From Atlanticothrix silvestris CENA357 (lineage in GTDB: Bacteria; Cyanobacteriota; Cyanobacteriia; Cyanobacteriales; Nostocaceae): 64,000 bases of DNA. The stretch covers positions 211,508 to 275,507 of the forward strand of contig NZ_JAECZB010000001.1 in NCBI RefSeq assembly GCF_016056295.1, read 5' to 3'. Below are positions 17,929-27,497 of this stretch, in pieces (position 1 is the stretch's first letter; the number at the start of each line of letters is the position of its first letter). A program made the position numbers and the translations under genes. The notes under the pieces were generated by a model, which ran no database searches, was not told the DNA's origin, and saw nothing but the letters and a program-made list of their open reading frames with translations.

Positions 17929-19833
17929 ATGAAAAATTTCGGGAAAAAGGCATTGATAAAACAGCACTCACCAAAGCGTGTTGCTTGGGCTGGAGCATTA
18001 GCAGCAAGTTTGATCATGTTGCCGGGTATTTTTGGTGGTACTCCCGCCTTGGCGCAGCAAAAAGCAGAGCGCGATTCTTTAACTTATGGTGAACTGATCC
18101 AAAAAACTGATAAAGGAGAAGTTAAAAGAGTAGAGTTAGACGAAACCGAACAAATAGCAAAAGTATATCTCAAGGGACAAAAGCCAGATACTCCACCGAT
18201 ACAGGTGAGGCTTTTGAATCAAAATACAGAATTAATTAATAAATTAAAAGCAAAAAACGTTGATTTTGGTGAAATTTCGTCTGCCAACAGTAGAGCTGCT
18301 GTTGGGCTTTTGATTAACCTGATGTGGATTCTGCCCTTGGTGGCTTTAATGCTTTTGTTCCTTCGTCGTTCTACTAATGCTTCTAGCCAAGCAATGAACT
18401 TCGGCAAATCTAAAGCCCGCTTCCAAATGGAGGCCAAAACCGGAGTAAAGTTTGATGATGTAGCAGGTATCGAAGAAGCAAAAGAAGAACTACAAGAAGT
18501 TGTTACCTTCTTGAAGCAGCCAGAAAGATTTACTGCTATAGGTGCGCGTATTCCTAAAGGAGTGTTGTTAGTTGGGCCTCCCGGAACTGGTAAAACTTTA
18601 TTAGCAAAAGCGATCGCAGGGGAAGCAAGCGTACCATTCTTTAGCATTTCCGGTTCGGAATTTGTGGAAATGTTTGTTGGTGTGGGTGCATCCCGCGTCC
18701 GCGATTTATTTAAGAAAGCCAAAGAAAATGCTCCTTGCTTGATATTTATTGATGAAATCGATGCTGTCGGACGGCAACGAGGTGCTGGTATTGGTGGTGG
18801 TAACGATGAAAGAGAGCAAACCCTCAACCAATTACTCACCGAAATGGACGGCTTTGAAGGTAACAGCGGCATAATTATTATTGCTGCAACCAACCGTCCA
18901 GATGTGCTGGATACAGCCTTGTTGCGCCCTGGACGCTTTGATCGACAAGTGATTGTCGATGCACCAGATCTCAAAGGGCGACAAGAAATTTTAAAAGTGC
19001 ATTCTCGCAATAAGAAAATTGATGCTAGCGTGTCTTTAGATGCGATCGCTCGCCGGACTCCTGGTTTTACTGGTGCAGATTTAGCTAACTTACTCAACGA
19101 GGCAGCAATTCTTACCGCTAGAAGACGCAAAGAAGCAATCACCATCCTCGAAATTGATGATGCCGTAGATCGGGTAGTAGCCGGCATGGAAGGTACAGCC
19201 TTAGTAGATAGTAAAAGCAAGCGATTGATTGGCTACCATGAAGTCGGACACGCTTTAATAGGTACATTGCTTAAAGACCATGACCCTGTGCAAAAAGTTA
19301 CACTTATCCCACGGGGACAAGCGCTAGGATTAACTTGGTTTACCCCGAATGAAGAACAAGGCTTAGTTTCTCGTTCTCAACTCAAAGCCAGAATTACTGC
19401 TACTTTGGGTGGTCGCGCCGCTGAAGAAATTGTTTTTGGCAAGCCTGAAGTAACTACAGGTGCAGGCAATGACTTGCAACAAGTAACAGGGATGGCACGA
19501 CAAATGGTGACAAAATTCGGTATGTCAGAATTAGGCCCATTGTCTCTAGAAAGTCAGAGTACAGAGGTCTTTTTGGGACGCGATTGGATGAATAAATCAG
19601 AATATTCTGAGGAAATTGCTGCCAAGATTGATTCCCAAGTGCGTGAAATCGTTAACAATTGCTACATCAAGGCAAAAGAATTGTTACAAGAACATCGCAT
19701 AGCATTGGAGCATCTAGTCGATTTATTAATAGATCAAGAAACAATAGACGGCGAATTATTCCGCCAAATAGTCACCGAACATCTTCAGTTAGATGCTCAG
19801 ATGACTGATGAAAAATTACCTGTATCTCATTAG
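17929..19833 (+). CDS. ftsH: ATP-dependent zinc metalloprotease FtsH
   Basis: A membrane-anchored AAA+ protease (634 residues) for quality control, in cyanobacteria notably of thylakoid proteins such as photosystem II D1. It has two N-terminal hydrophobic segments (about residues 18-38 and 124-145), Walker A GPPGTGKT at 216-223, Walker [16 protein letters not shown], the second region of homology with RPGRFDRQ, and the zinc site HEVGH in place of the common HEAGH. ATG at 17929 is preferred over a TTG 33 bases upstream. Which of the several cyanobacterial FtsH paralogues this is was not determined. Confidence 0.96.
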   Translation: MKNFGKKALIKQHSPKRVAWAGALAASLIMLPGIFGGTPALAQQKAERDSLTYGELIQKTDKGEVKRVELDETEQIAKVYLKGQKPDTPPIQVRLLNQNTELINKLKAKNVDFGEISSANSRAAVGLLINLMWILPLVALMLLFLRRSTNASSQAMNFGKSKARFQMEAKTGVKFDDVAGIEEAKEELQEVVTFLKQPERFTAIGARIPKGVLLVGPPGTGKTLLAKAIAGEASVPFFSISGSEFVEMFVGVGASRVRDLFKKAKENAPCLIFIDEIDAVGRQRGAGIGGGNDEREQTLNQLLTEMDGFEGNSGIIIIAATNRPDVLDTALLRPGRFDRQVIVDAPDLKGRQEILKVHSRNKKIDASVSLDAIARRTPGFTGADLANLLNEAAILTARRRKEAITILEIDDAVDRVVAGMEGTALVDSKSKRLIGYHEVGHALIGTLLKDHDPVQKVTLIPRGQALGLTWFTPNEEQGLVSRSQLKARITATLGGRAAEEIVFGKPEVTTGAGNDLQQVTGMARQMVTKFGMSELGPLSLESQSTEVFLGRDWMNKSEYSEEIAAKIDSQVREIVNNCYIKAKELLQEHRIALEHLVDLLIDQETIDGELFRQIVTEHLQLDAQMTDEKLPVSH

Positions 19834-19861
19834 AAGTTAGCCAATAGTAAATAGTGATACT

Positions 19862-20025
19862 TATAGGGTGGGCATGTAATGGCCACCCCAATACTTCTCG
19901 GTTAAAGGGAAAAGGGGAAGGGGGAAAGGGAAAGAAAAAACCTTTAACCCTTCCCCTTTAACCTTTTCCCAAAACCCGATTCCGAATTAAAAATGCACAA
20001 AGTGAGAAGTATTGATGGCCACCCT
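19862..20025. repeat. Composite intergenic repeat after ftsH
   Basis: Outer inverted arms CAATACTTCTC (19889-19899) and GAGAAGTATTG (20004-20014) are perfect, each next to an ATGGCCACCC block. Inside lies a purine-rich run (19900-19935) followed by its pyrimidine-rich complement (19940-19970). The block at 19866-19888 is also self-complementary. It probably forms a large hairpin behind ftsH and belongs to the purine/pyrimidine repeat family seen at 31741, 40013, 43769 and 63950. Confidence 0.65.
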
Positions 20026-20197
20026 ACTGTTTTGCTGTATTGCGAGCGCCCATAATTAGCTGTTGATTCTCCGAAAAAAATCGGGAGATTGGCACAGCAG
20101 TAGAAATCCTGTTAGTCTTTATGCTTAAAATTGCTTAAAGGGTCAATTGATCATCGCTGAGAAATCAAGTTGACCATTTGCAGGACTCATCCAAGCC

Positions 20198-20584
20198 ATG
20201 CTGACTGAAATTTTTCCTTTCCGTTTTGAATTGGACACGATCGCGATCGCTGGAGCGAGTTTGTGGTCATTGGCGCTGTATCTCGCCTTTTCGGGACTTA
20301 GTGAATGGGTAATCGAGCAGCTAAACCGCTGGTTTAACTTTGCCGAGCGATCGCTTTACACCAGTCAGTCAGAATTTGAAAAGACTCGTAAAGCCAGAGA
20401 ATCCCAAAACGCCTTTTACGCCTCACTGTTTAGCATCATTCCGTTTCTAGTTATTGGCGCTTTATGTAACTGGGGGTTGGAAATCAGTTTAGGTCAAAGT
20501 TGGGCAATTAGTACAGGTATACTTGCCTGTATTGGTTCCGGTATTTATGAACTCGGTCGCCGGGATGGACAATCTTCAGATTAA
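20198..20584 (+). CDS. Small conserved membrane protein
   Basis: A 128-residue protein with an N-terminal hydrophobic segment (about residues 14-34) and two further hydrophobic stretches (about 74-90 and 96-116), joined by a charged segment rich in Arg, Lys and Glu. The family is not recognised by name; it looks like a conserved cyanobacterial hypothetical membrane protein. The reading frame contains HIP1-type sites as core genes here do. It stands alone after the composite repeat. Confidence 0.6.
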   Translation: MLTEIFPFRFELDTIAIAGASLWSLALYLAFSGLSEWVIEQLNRWFNFAERSLYTSQSEFEKTRKARESQNAFYASLFSIIPFLVIGALCNWGLEISLGQSWAISTGILACIGSGIYELGRRDGQSSD

Positions 20585-20727
20585 GACAGATGAAGGGGAC
20601 GAGGGAAAAACTCCTTACCTCCTCATTTCTCCCGTGACTGAGTAAAACGCCCATAAAGCTGGAAAATACATTTATATAAGTTATTTTATTAAAATATGGA
20701 GCAATACAAGTTATTAAAAATACAATT

Positions 20728-21315
20728 ATGAAAAAAGCTTTAGTCAGCTTGGGATTAGTTTCAACTGGTATTTGGGCGATATCATCTGTAGCTGCTTTAT
20801 CAGATCGTTGTTTAATTCAGAATCACTCTAGCAATATTCCCCCTGAAATACTCAAAAAAATATTTCCTGAAGAAAACAATCGATTGACTATATTTCAAAA
20901 GCGTCCACTAACTTCAGCTTCGGAAAAAGAAATTAGGCAAGCTGCCGTAAACTATACCCTTGCAAAATCTTGCCAATTCAAGATTCTCAGTGGTATACCT
21001 GAAGCAATATTTGCCCGTCCAATCAAAGTTGCTGAAATTCCTGCCACTGGATTTGGTGAATTTGACTTTGGGGGTAAAGAACCGCCAATGATATTAGTAG
21101 TAGTCAAAGGAAATTTTGACATTAGCGGTTCTGGTTCTGGGTTTCCTGGCTTTCAAACTTCCAATCCTCCTCGTTCAACAAAATACACTGCTTATATTTT
21201 TGACCTCCAGGCTGGTACCCCTATTTTTTCAGCAACCGGACTGACAGGCAAATACTTTCGTAATGCCCTTAAAGACTCAACAATACCAGATGATTTAGAA
21301 TCTGTTGACCTTTAA
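20728..21315 (+). CDS. Hypothetical exported protein
   Basis: A 195-residue protein beginning MKKALVSLGLVSTGIWAISS, a typical Sec signal peptide (positive start, hydrophobic core, probable cleavage after a small residue near position 23). The mature part has two Cys, a Gly-rich middle (DISGSGSGFPGF) and no recognised catalytic motif. A GGAG lies upstream at 20698-20701. Its 3' end overlaps the convergent LpxB-like gene by 21 bases. The function is unknown. Confidence 0.65.
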   Translation: MKKALVSLGLVSTGIWAISSVAALSDRCLIQNHSSNIPPEILKKIFPEENNRLTIFQKRPLTSASEKEIRQAAVNYTLAKSCQFKILSGIPEAIFARPIKVAEIPATGFGEFDFGGKEPPMILVVVKGNFDISGSGSGFPGFQTSNPPRSTKYTAYIFDLQAGTPIFSATGLTGKYFRNALKDSTIPDDLESVDL

Positions 21316-22575
21316 TTGTTGTTCGATTTCCTCACATACAATCTGTGCAATCTTACTTGCTGCACCACTTTCACCACGGACGCTGTGTAGCTTAGCTCGC
21401 ACTTCGTCCAATTTTTGTGGATGAGACAACCAGTCTAAAACTATTTCCCCAACTTCTGGCGCTTGGAGTTTACCTACAAGTTCTGGCACAATTTCTTCTT
21501 GTGCCCAAATGTTCGGCCAGGCTAATAAACCTTTGCGTTTTAATGCGATCGAGTTAATCATCTTTGCAAAGGTTGAACCCACTCCTGGTAAATTAGCTAG
21601 TAATCCTGGTAAACCATCCCAAGAACGCATGGCATCAAGTTGTTGCATCGGTAGCAAAACAATCATAGGTATGCCTAAAGCACCTAGTTCAGCTGTGTTT
21701 GCTCCTACTGTAGTCAGACAGATACGGCATTGGGATAATAATTCATAAGCAGGGTTTTTTTGGCATAGTTCCACTTCTAAGCCCGTGGCTGTTTTGAGTA
21801 CATAAGGATAATTACTATCTTCTGGGGTAATTAAAGATGCACCAGTAGAGCCAAAAGTGTTAACTAAAGAATTTTTTTGGGGATCGGCAAAACTAGCTAA
21901 AGTTTGTAAATCCAAAGTTGGGGCGACGGGAAGCACAAACTTAGTTTGGGGTCTTTTGGCGTAGACGTATTCTGCGATCGCTAAAGTTAATGGTACACCT
22001 TGAGCTAATTTTGCTGCTTTTGAACCAGGCAGTAAACCAATCAATTCAGTTTTAAGTGATGGGGAATTTAAATCTGGTCTCTCGGCGGCTTCTAGCATCA
22101 AGTCGCCAACGACGGTGAATTTGTGAGCATATTTTAAAGAGACACCTTTAACAACTGTTGCTTTCATCACACCAAAGCGATCAATCCAATTATGCCAACG
22201 TGCCTCCCATTCAGCGTAAACAACTGTGCGATAGCCCAATTTTTTGCCGATGACTACAGGAAAAATTTGATCGCCACCGAGAAAAACCACTACACCGCGA
22301 CTTCTCCAGTCCCAATTTTCATCAGTTTTTCCCCTAAGCAAAAATTGCCAAAAATGCTCTGCTTTCTGGACTCGATCTACTTCTGGATAAGCAAGGGCGA
22401 TCGCAGCTTCTTTGCCAGTAGCATTTGGACAAGGGGACAAAATTACTGAAATCCTCACTACAGAACGGTCATCTCCTAATTTTTGCCGCAGTGCTTTGAC
22501 AACTGGACGCACCCAAGTCGTTACCTCACCAGGGCCATTCGAGAGAATTAAAATATCAAATTCTTGTTTAGTCAT
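21295..22575 (-). CDS. LpxB-like glycosyltransferase
   Basis: A 426-residue GT-B-type protein resembling lipid-A-disaccharide synthase (LpxB/GT19). LILSNGPGEVTTWVRPVV at the start, LLPGSKAAKLAQGVPLTLAIAEY near residue 182 and LTTVGANTAELGALGIPMIVLLP near 288 match the family pattern. In cyanobacteria the true lpxB usually sits in an lpxC-fabZ-lpxA cluster, absent here, so this is probably a paralogue with another lipid or sugar substrate. It converges with and overlaps the preceding exported-protein gene. Confidence 0.7.
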   Translation of the reverse strand: MTKQEFDILILSNGPGEVTTWVRPVVKALRQKLGDDRSVVRISVILSPCPNATGKEAAIALAYPEVDRVQKAEHFWQFLLRGKTDENWDWRSRGVVVFLGGDQIFPVVIGKKLGYRTVVYAEWEARWHNWIDRFGVMKATVVKGVSLKYAHKFTVVGDLMLEAAERPDLNSPSLKTELIGLLPGSKAAKLAQGVPLTLAIAEYVYAKRPQTKFVLPVAPTLDLQTLASFADPQKNSLVNTFGSTGASLITPEDSNYPYVLKTATGLEVELCQKNPAYELLSQCRICLTTVGANTAELGALGIPMIVLLPMQQLDAMRSWDGLPGLLANLPGVGSTFAKMINSIALKRKGLLAWPNIWAQEEIVPELVGKLQAPEVGEIVLDWLSHPQKLDEVRAKLHSVRGESGAASKIAQIVCEEIEQQLKVNRF

Positions 22576-22770
22576 TTGTCAATAGTCAACTGTCAATAGT
22601 TATATATATTAAGTTTTTGTTACAAATACTGAGTAATTACTTTTGCCATTCTCAATATTCAATAATAAATATTTCATTTTTTATATCGATTTGTGTCAGA
22701 TAGACGATAAAATTCCCACTGAGTAAGGTTTTTCTGATAAAAAACTCTTATTGCCGAAGAGAAAAAGTCA

Positions 22771-22797
22771 TTTTTAGCGTCTAATTGCCGCTAAAAA
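22771..22797 (+). promoter_or_regulatory. Perfect inverted repeat in the chlH leader
   Basis: Arms TTTTTAGCG and CGCTAAAAA (9 bp each, 9-base spacer) end 39 bases before the chlH start codon. It could be an operator or a hairpin in the 5' untranslated region. chlH expression is a key branch-point control in tetrapyrrole synthesis, but no known site matches with certainty. Confidence 0.4.
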
Positions 22798-22836
22798 CTT
22801 TTAGTAGAGAACACGCATCAAAGGAGCCGAGGAAGC

Positions 22837-25800
22837 ATGTTCACCCACGTCAAGTCCACCATTAGACACATTGCGCCTGATAACTTACGCGGACGTAATT
22901 TAATCAAGGTGGTCTATGTCGTGCTTGAGTCCCAGTACCAAAGCGCATTGTCGCAAGCAGTTCGGAAGATTAATTCTAATCACCCCAACCTGGCGATTGA
23001 AATCAGCGGGTACTTGATTGAGGAACTCCGCGACCCAGAGAACTATGAAGAGTTCAAACGGGATATGGAGAGCGCAAATATATTTATCGCCTCACTTATT
23101 TTCATAGAAGACTTAGCACAAAAAGTAGTTACAGCAGTTGAACCATATCGCGATCGCTTGGATGTCGCTGTTGTCTTTCCCTCGATGCCAGAAGTAATGC
23201 GCCTAAACAAAATGGGCAGCTTTTCTCTGGCACAGTTGGGTCAGTCGAAGAGTGTGATCGCCCAATTCATGCGGAAACGCAAAGAAAAATCCGGTGCCGG
23301 ATTCCAAGATGGGATGCTGAAGCTTTTGCGAACGCTACCCCAAGTGCTGAAGTTCCTCCCGATGGACAAAGCACAGGATGCGCGGAATTTCATGCTCAGT
23401 TTTCAGTATTGGTTAGGGGGTTCTCCAGAAAACCTGGAAAACTTCTTGTTGATGCTAGCTGATAAATATGTATTTAAAGATGTAGAGAAACAAAATTTTG
23501 CATCTGCAGCATATCAAGCGCCAGTGGTTTATCCCGATTTAGGGATTTGGCATCCTTTGGCTCCGAATATGTTTGAGGATGTCAAAGAGTATCTCAATTG
23601 GTACACAGCCCGCAAGGATATCCCTAAAGATCTCAAAGATCCCCTAGCTCCTTGTATTGGATTGGTACTACAACGTACACATCTAGTTACTGGTGATGAT
23701 GCCCATTATGTGGCGATCGTGCAGGAGTTGGAATCTTTGGGGGCAAAGGTACTGCCAGTATTCGCTGGTGGTTTGGATTTCTCCAAGCCTGTGGATGCCT
23801 ACTTTTATGAACCGAATACTAATACACAGTTAGTAGATGCAGTGATATCACTGACTGGTTTTGCTTTGGTCGGTGGCCCGGCTAGACAAGACCATCCTAA
23901 AGCAATTGAATCACTTAAACGCTTAAACCGTCCTTACATGGTGGCGTTGCCCTTAGTGTTCCAAACCACAGAAGAGTGGATGGATAGCGATTTAGGGTTA
24001 CATCCGATTCAAGTAGCATTGCAAATTGCGATTCCCGAATTAGATGGGGCAATTGAGCCAATTATATTATCAGGTAGAGATGGTACTACAGGCAAAGCGA
24101 TCGCCCTGCGCGATCGAGTTGAAGCGGTAGCCGAACGCGCCTTAAAATGGGCGAACCTCCGCCGCAAACCGAAGCTAGATAAAAAAGTCGCTATTACCGT
24201 TTTCAGCTTCCCACCAGATAAAGGCAACGTCGGAACCGCCGCTTATTTGGATGTATTCGGTTCCATCTACGAGGTGATGAAAGCCCTCAAAAATAACGGC
24301 TACGACTTACCAGAATTGCCAGAATCCGCCGAAGCGTTGATGCAAGAAGTCATCCATGACGCTCAAGCGCAGTACAACAGCCCAGAACTGAACGTTGCTT
24401 ACAAAATGTCGGTTCCTGAGTATGAGGCGCTGACACCCTACTCTCAACGCTTAGAGGAAAACTGGGGCCCACCTCCCGGACATCTCAACAGCGACGGGCA
24501 AAATCTGCTGATTTATGGTAAGCAATTCGGTAATGTCTTCATCGGTGTGCAACCCACATTCGGTTACGAAGGCGACCCGATGCGGTTGTTGTTCTCCCGT
24601 TCAGCTAGTCCTCACCACGGTTTTGCTGCCTACTACACTTACCTAGAGCAAGTGTGGCAAGCTGATGCTGTACTGCACTTTGGTACTCATGGTTCCTTGG
24701 AATTCATGCCCGGTAAACAGATGGGCATGTCTGGTGATTGTTATCCAGATAACTTGATTGGCTCAATTCCTAACCTGTATTACTACGCAGCTAATAATCC
24801 GAGTGAAGCGACAATTGCCAAACGCCGGAGTTACGCCGAAACAATTTCTTACTTGACACCGCCGGCAGAAAATGCTGGTTTGTATAAAGGTTTGAAGGAA
24901 CTCAGTGAATTAATTGCTTCCTACCAAACCTTGAAAGATAGTGGACGCGGTGTTTCCATTGTCAATAGCATCATGGATAAATGCCGAATCGTGAATCTGG
25001 ATAAGGATATTGACCTGCCAGAAACCGATGCCAGAGACATGAGTGCTGATGAACGAGATAATATTGTTGGCAACGTCTACCGCAAGTTGATGGAAATTGA
25101 GTCGCGGTTATTGCCTTGTGGTTTGCACGTCATTGGTAAACCGCCAAGTGCAGAAGAAGCGATCGCAACTCTCGTCAATATTGCTAGTCTAGATCGTCAA
25201 GAAGAAGGACTTCAAGGCTTACCGGGAATTATCGCCAACAGTATTGGGCGTAATATTGACGATATTTACCAAAATAGCGATCGAGGCATTTTAGAAGATG
25301 TCCAGTTATTGCAAGATATCACCTTAGCAACACGTACCGCAGTTGGTGCATTAGTGCAAGCACAAACTGATGCTGAAGGACGAGTTTCTTTAGTCTCCCG
25401 GTTGAATTTCTTCAATATGGGTAAAAAAGAACCTTGGGTGGAAGCATTGCATAAAGCAGGTTATCCCAAAGTGGATACTGCTGTGTTGAAACCACTGTTC
25501 GAGTATTTGGAATTTTGCCTCCAGCAAGTTTGTGCAGATAACGAACTAGGAGCCTTACTCAAAGGCTTAGAAGGCGAGTATGTCCTACCTGGCCCTGGCG
25601 GCGATCCCATCCGCAACCCGGATGTATTGCCTACAGGTAAGAATATCCATGCACTCGATCCGCAATCCATCCCCACAACAGCAGCAGTCCAATCAGCCAA
25701 AATCGTCGTAGATCGGCTTTTAGCACGTAATAAGGCAGAAAATGATGGAAAATGGCCAGAAACCATCGCCTGTGTCCTCTGGGGAACCGATAACATCAAA

Positions 25801-26823
25801 ACTTACGGCGAATCCCTAGCGCAAATTATGTGGATGGTGGGCGTGCGTCCAGTTCCCGATGCTTTGGGACGGGTGAACAAGTTGGAGTTAATATCTTTAG
25901 AAGAGTTGGGACGACCCAGAATTGATGTGGTAATCAACTGTTCTGGTGTATTCCGCGACTTGTTCATTAACCAGATGAACCTCCTAGACCAAGGGGTGAA
26001 GATGGCAGCTGAAGCGGATGAACCTTTAGAAATGAACTTTGTTCGCAAACATGCTTTGCAGCAAGCCGAAGACATGGGAATTAATCTGCGTCAAGCAGCA
26101 ACGCGCGTTTTCTCCAATGCTTCTGGTTCTTACTCGTCAAATATCAACTTGGCGGTAGAAAACAGTACTTGGGATAGTGAAGCCGAGTTGCAAGAAATGT
26201 ACTTGAAGCGGAAATCATTCGCCTTCAATTCCGATAACCCCGGTATGATGGACGAATCCCGGCAGATTTTTGAAAGTACATTAAAAACTGCTGATGCAAC
26301 TTTCCAAAATCTCGATTCTTCCGAGATTAGCTTAACGGACGTTTCTCACTACTTTGATTCAGATCCCACCAAGCTTGTGGCAAGTCTGCGTGGTGATGGC
26401 AAGAAACCAGCATCTTATATTGCAGATACAACCACAGCTAACGCCCAAGTGCGGACATTATCAGAAACCGTGCGTTTGGATGCGCGTACCAAATTATTAA
26501 ATCCCAAATGGTACGAAGGTATGCTGTCTCACGGTTACGAAGGTGTGCGCGAACTCTCCAAGCGGTTGGTGAATACAACAGGTTGGAGTGCGACAGCCGG
26601 CGCTGTAGATAACTGGATTTATGAGGATACTAACGAAACCTTCATTAAAGATGAAGAAATGCAGAAACGGTTGTTGAACCTTAATCCCCATTCTTTCCGC
26701 AAGATTGTATCAACTTTGTTGGAAGTAAATGGACGCGGTTATTGGGAGACTAGCGAGGATAATTTAGATCGTCTGCGCGAGTTGTACCAAGAAGTTGAAG
26801 ACCGGATTGAAGGGATAGACTAG
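22837..26823 (+). CDS. chlH: Magnesium chelatase subunit H
   Basis: The porphyrin-binding catalytic subunit that, with ChlI and ChlD, inserts magnesium into protoporphyrin IX as the first committed step to chlorophyll. At 1328 residues it has the normal length. The family blocks are intact, including [28 protein letters not shown] near residue 625 with conserved His and Glu. An AAAGGAGC ribosome site precedes the ATG. It is followed by a GC-rich terminator hairpin. An N-terminal DUF3479 region (about residues 1-165) precedes the CobN/Mg-chelatase domain. Confidence 0.98.
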   Translation: MFTHVKSTIRHIAPDNLRGRNLIKVVYVVLESQYQSALSQAVRKINSNHPNLAIEISGYLIEELRDPENYEEFKRDMESANIFIASLIFIEDLAQKVVTAVEPYRDRLDVAVVFPSMPEVMRLNKMGSFSLAQLGQSKSVIAQFMRKRKEKSGAGFQDGMLKLLRTLPQVLKFLPMDKAQDARNFMLSFQYWLGGSPENLENFLLMLADKYVFKDVEKQNFASAAYQAPVVYPDLGIWHPLAPNMFEDVKEYLNWYTARKDIPKDLKDPLAPCIGLVLQRTHLVTGDDAHYVAIVQELESLGAKVLPVFAGGLDFSKPVDAYFYEPNTNTQLVDAVISLTGFALVGGPARQDHPKAIESLKRLNRPYMVALPLVFQTTEEWMDSDLGLHPIQVALQIAIPELDGAIEPIILSGRDGTTGKAIALRDRVEAVAERALKWANLRRKPKLDKKVAITVFSFPPDKGNVGTAAYLDVFGSIYEVMKALKNNGYDLPELPESAEALMQEVIHDAQAQYNSPELNVAYKMSVPEYEALTPYSQRLEENWGPPPGHLNSDGQNLLIYGKQFGNVFIGVQPTFGYEGDPMRLLFSRSASPHHGFAAYYTYLEQVWQADAVLHFGTHGSLEFMPGKQMGMSGDCYPDNLIGSIPNLYYYAANNPSEATIAKRRSYAETISYLTPPAENAGLYKGLKELSELIASYQTLKDSGRGVSIVNSIMDKCRIVNLDKDIDLPETDARDMSADERDNIVGNVYRKLMEIESRLLPCGLHVIGKPPSAEEAIATLVNIASLDRQEEGLQGLPGIIANSIGRNIDDIYQNSDRGILEDVQLLQDITLATRTAVGALVQAQTDAEGRVSLVSRLNFFNMGKKEPWVEALHKAGYPKVDTAVLKPLFEYLEFCLQQVCADNELGALLKGLEGEYVLPGPGGDPIRNPDVLPTGKNIHALDPQSIPTTAAVQSAKIVVDRLLARNKAENDGKWPETIACVLWGTDNIKTYGESLAQIMWMVGVRPVPDALGRVNKLELISLEELGRPRIDVVINCSGVFRDLFINQMNLLDQGVKMAAEADEPLEMNFVRKHALQQAEDMGINLRQAATRVFSNASGSYSSNINLAVENSTWDSEAELQEMYLKRKSFAFNSDNPGMMDESRQIFESTLKTADATFQNLDSSEISLTDVSHYFDSDPTKLVASLRGDGKKPASYIADTTTANAQVRTLSETVRLDARTKLLNPKWYEGMLSHGYEGVRELSKRLVNTTGWSATAGAVDNWIYEDTNETFIKDEEMQKRLLNLNPHSFRKIVSTLLEVNGRGYWETSEDNLDRLRELYQEVEDRIEGID

Positions 26824-26832
26824 GATTACATG

Positions 26833-26851
26833 GGCAGGCTTTATGCCTGCC
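26833..26851 (+). terminator. Hairpin behind chlH
   Basis: GGCAGGC and GCCTGCC form a perfect 7-bp stem with a five-base loop, ten bases after the chlH stop, followed by a T-rich stretch. It separates chlH from the accessory genes that begin at 26872. Confidence 0.65.
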
Positions 26852-26871
26852 TTAACTTTTCAATCTGAAAT

Positions 26872-27453
26872 ATGACTATGAATGCTTTAACGGTCAACCT
26901 TCAATCAGTATTGGAACTGACAGATGAGCAGTTTTTTAATCTATGTCAGGCAAACCGTGACTTAAGGTTTGAACGCACTGCAACCGGAGAATTAATTATC
27001 ATGCCACCTACAGGGGGAGAAACCGGAAATAAGAATGCCAGAATCACTCAACAATTAATGAATTGGACGGATGCTGATGGTACTGGCATCGCTTTTGATT
27101 CTTCTACTTGTTTTAAATTACCTAATGGTGCAGCTCGTTCACCTGATGCTTCTTGGATAAAGTTAGAACGATGGGATGCTTTAACTGAAGAAGAAAAACA
27201 AAAGTTTCCTCCAATTTGTCCTGATTTTGTTGTTGAGTTACTTTCACCAAGTGATAGTTTGAAAGTTGCACAGGATAAGATGAGGGAATACATAGATAAT
27301 GATGTGCGTTTGGGTTGGTTAATTAATCGCAAATCGCGGCAAGTGGAGATTTATCGGCAAGGACAAGAGGTTGAGGTGTTGGAATCGCCTGTTACCTTGT
27401 CAGGAGAAGATGTTTTACAGGGTTTTATTTTAAACCTTGAGGCGATTTGGTAA
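26872..27453 (+). CDS. Uma2 family endonuclease-fold protein
   Basis: A 193-residue member of the Uma2 (DUF820) family, a PD-(D/E)XK-like fold that is strongly expanded in cyanobacteria. Visible motifs are FERTATGELIIMPPTGGETG near residue 29, the active-site SPDASWIK near 94 and PDFVVELLSPSD near 118, then Lys-rich helix KMREYIDNDVRLGWLI. The cellular role of the family is not firmly known. ATG at 26878 is an alternative start two codons downstream. It resembles the second Uma2 gene at 29681 closely enough to be a recent paralogue. Confidence 0.9.
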   Translation: MTMNALTVNLQSVLELTDEQFFNLCQANRDLRFERTATGELIIMPPTGGETGNKNARITQQLMNWTDADGTGIAFDSSTCFKLPNGAARSPDASWIKLERWDALTEEEKQKFPPICPDFVVELLSPSDSLKVAQDKMREYIDNDVRLGWLINRKSRQVEIYRQGQEVEVLESPVTLSGEDVLQGFILNLEAIW

Positions 27454-27497
27454 CTGAAATAAAAAATGTATTGCAAACTAAAAAATAATAAAACAGT

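Noticed and set aside
21295..22575. Assignment as true lipid-A-disaccharide synthase lpxB
   Set aside because: It resembles the family but lacks the usual lpxC-fabZ-lpxA neighbours, so only an LpxB-like call is made.
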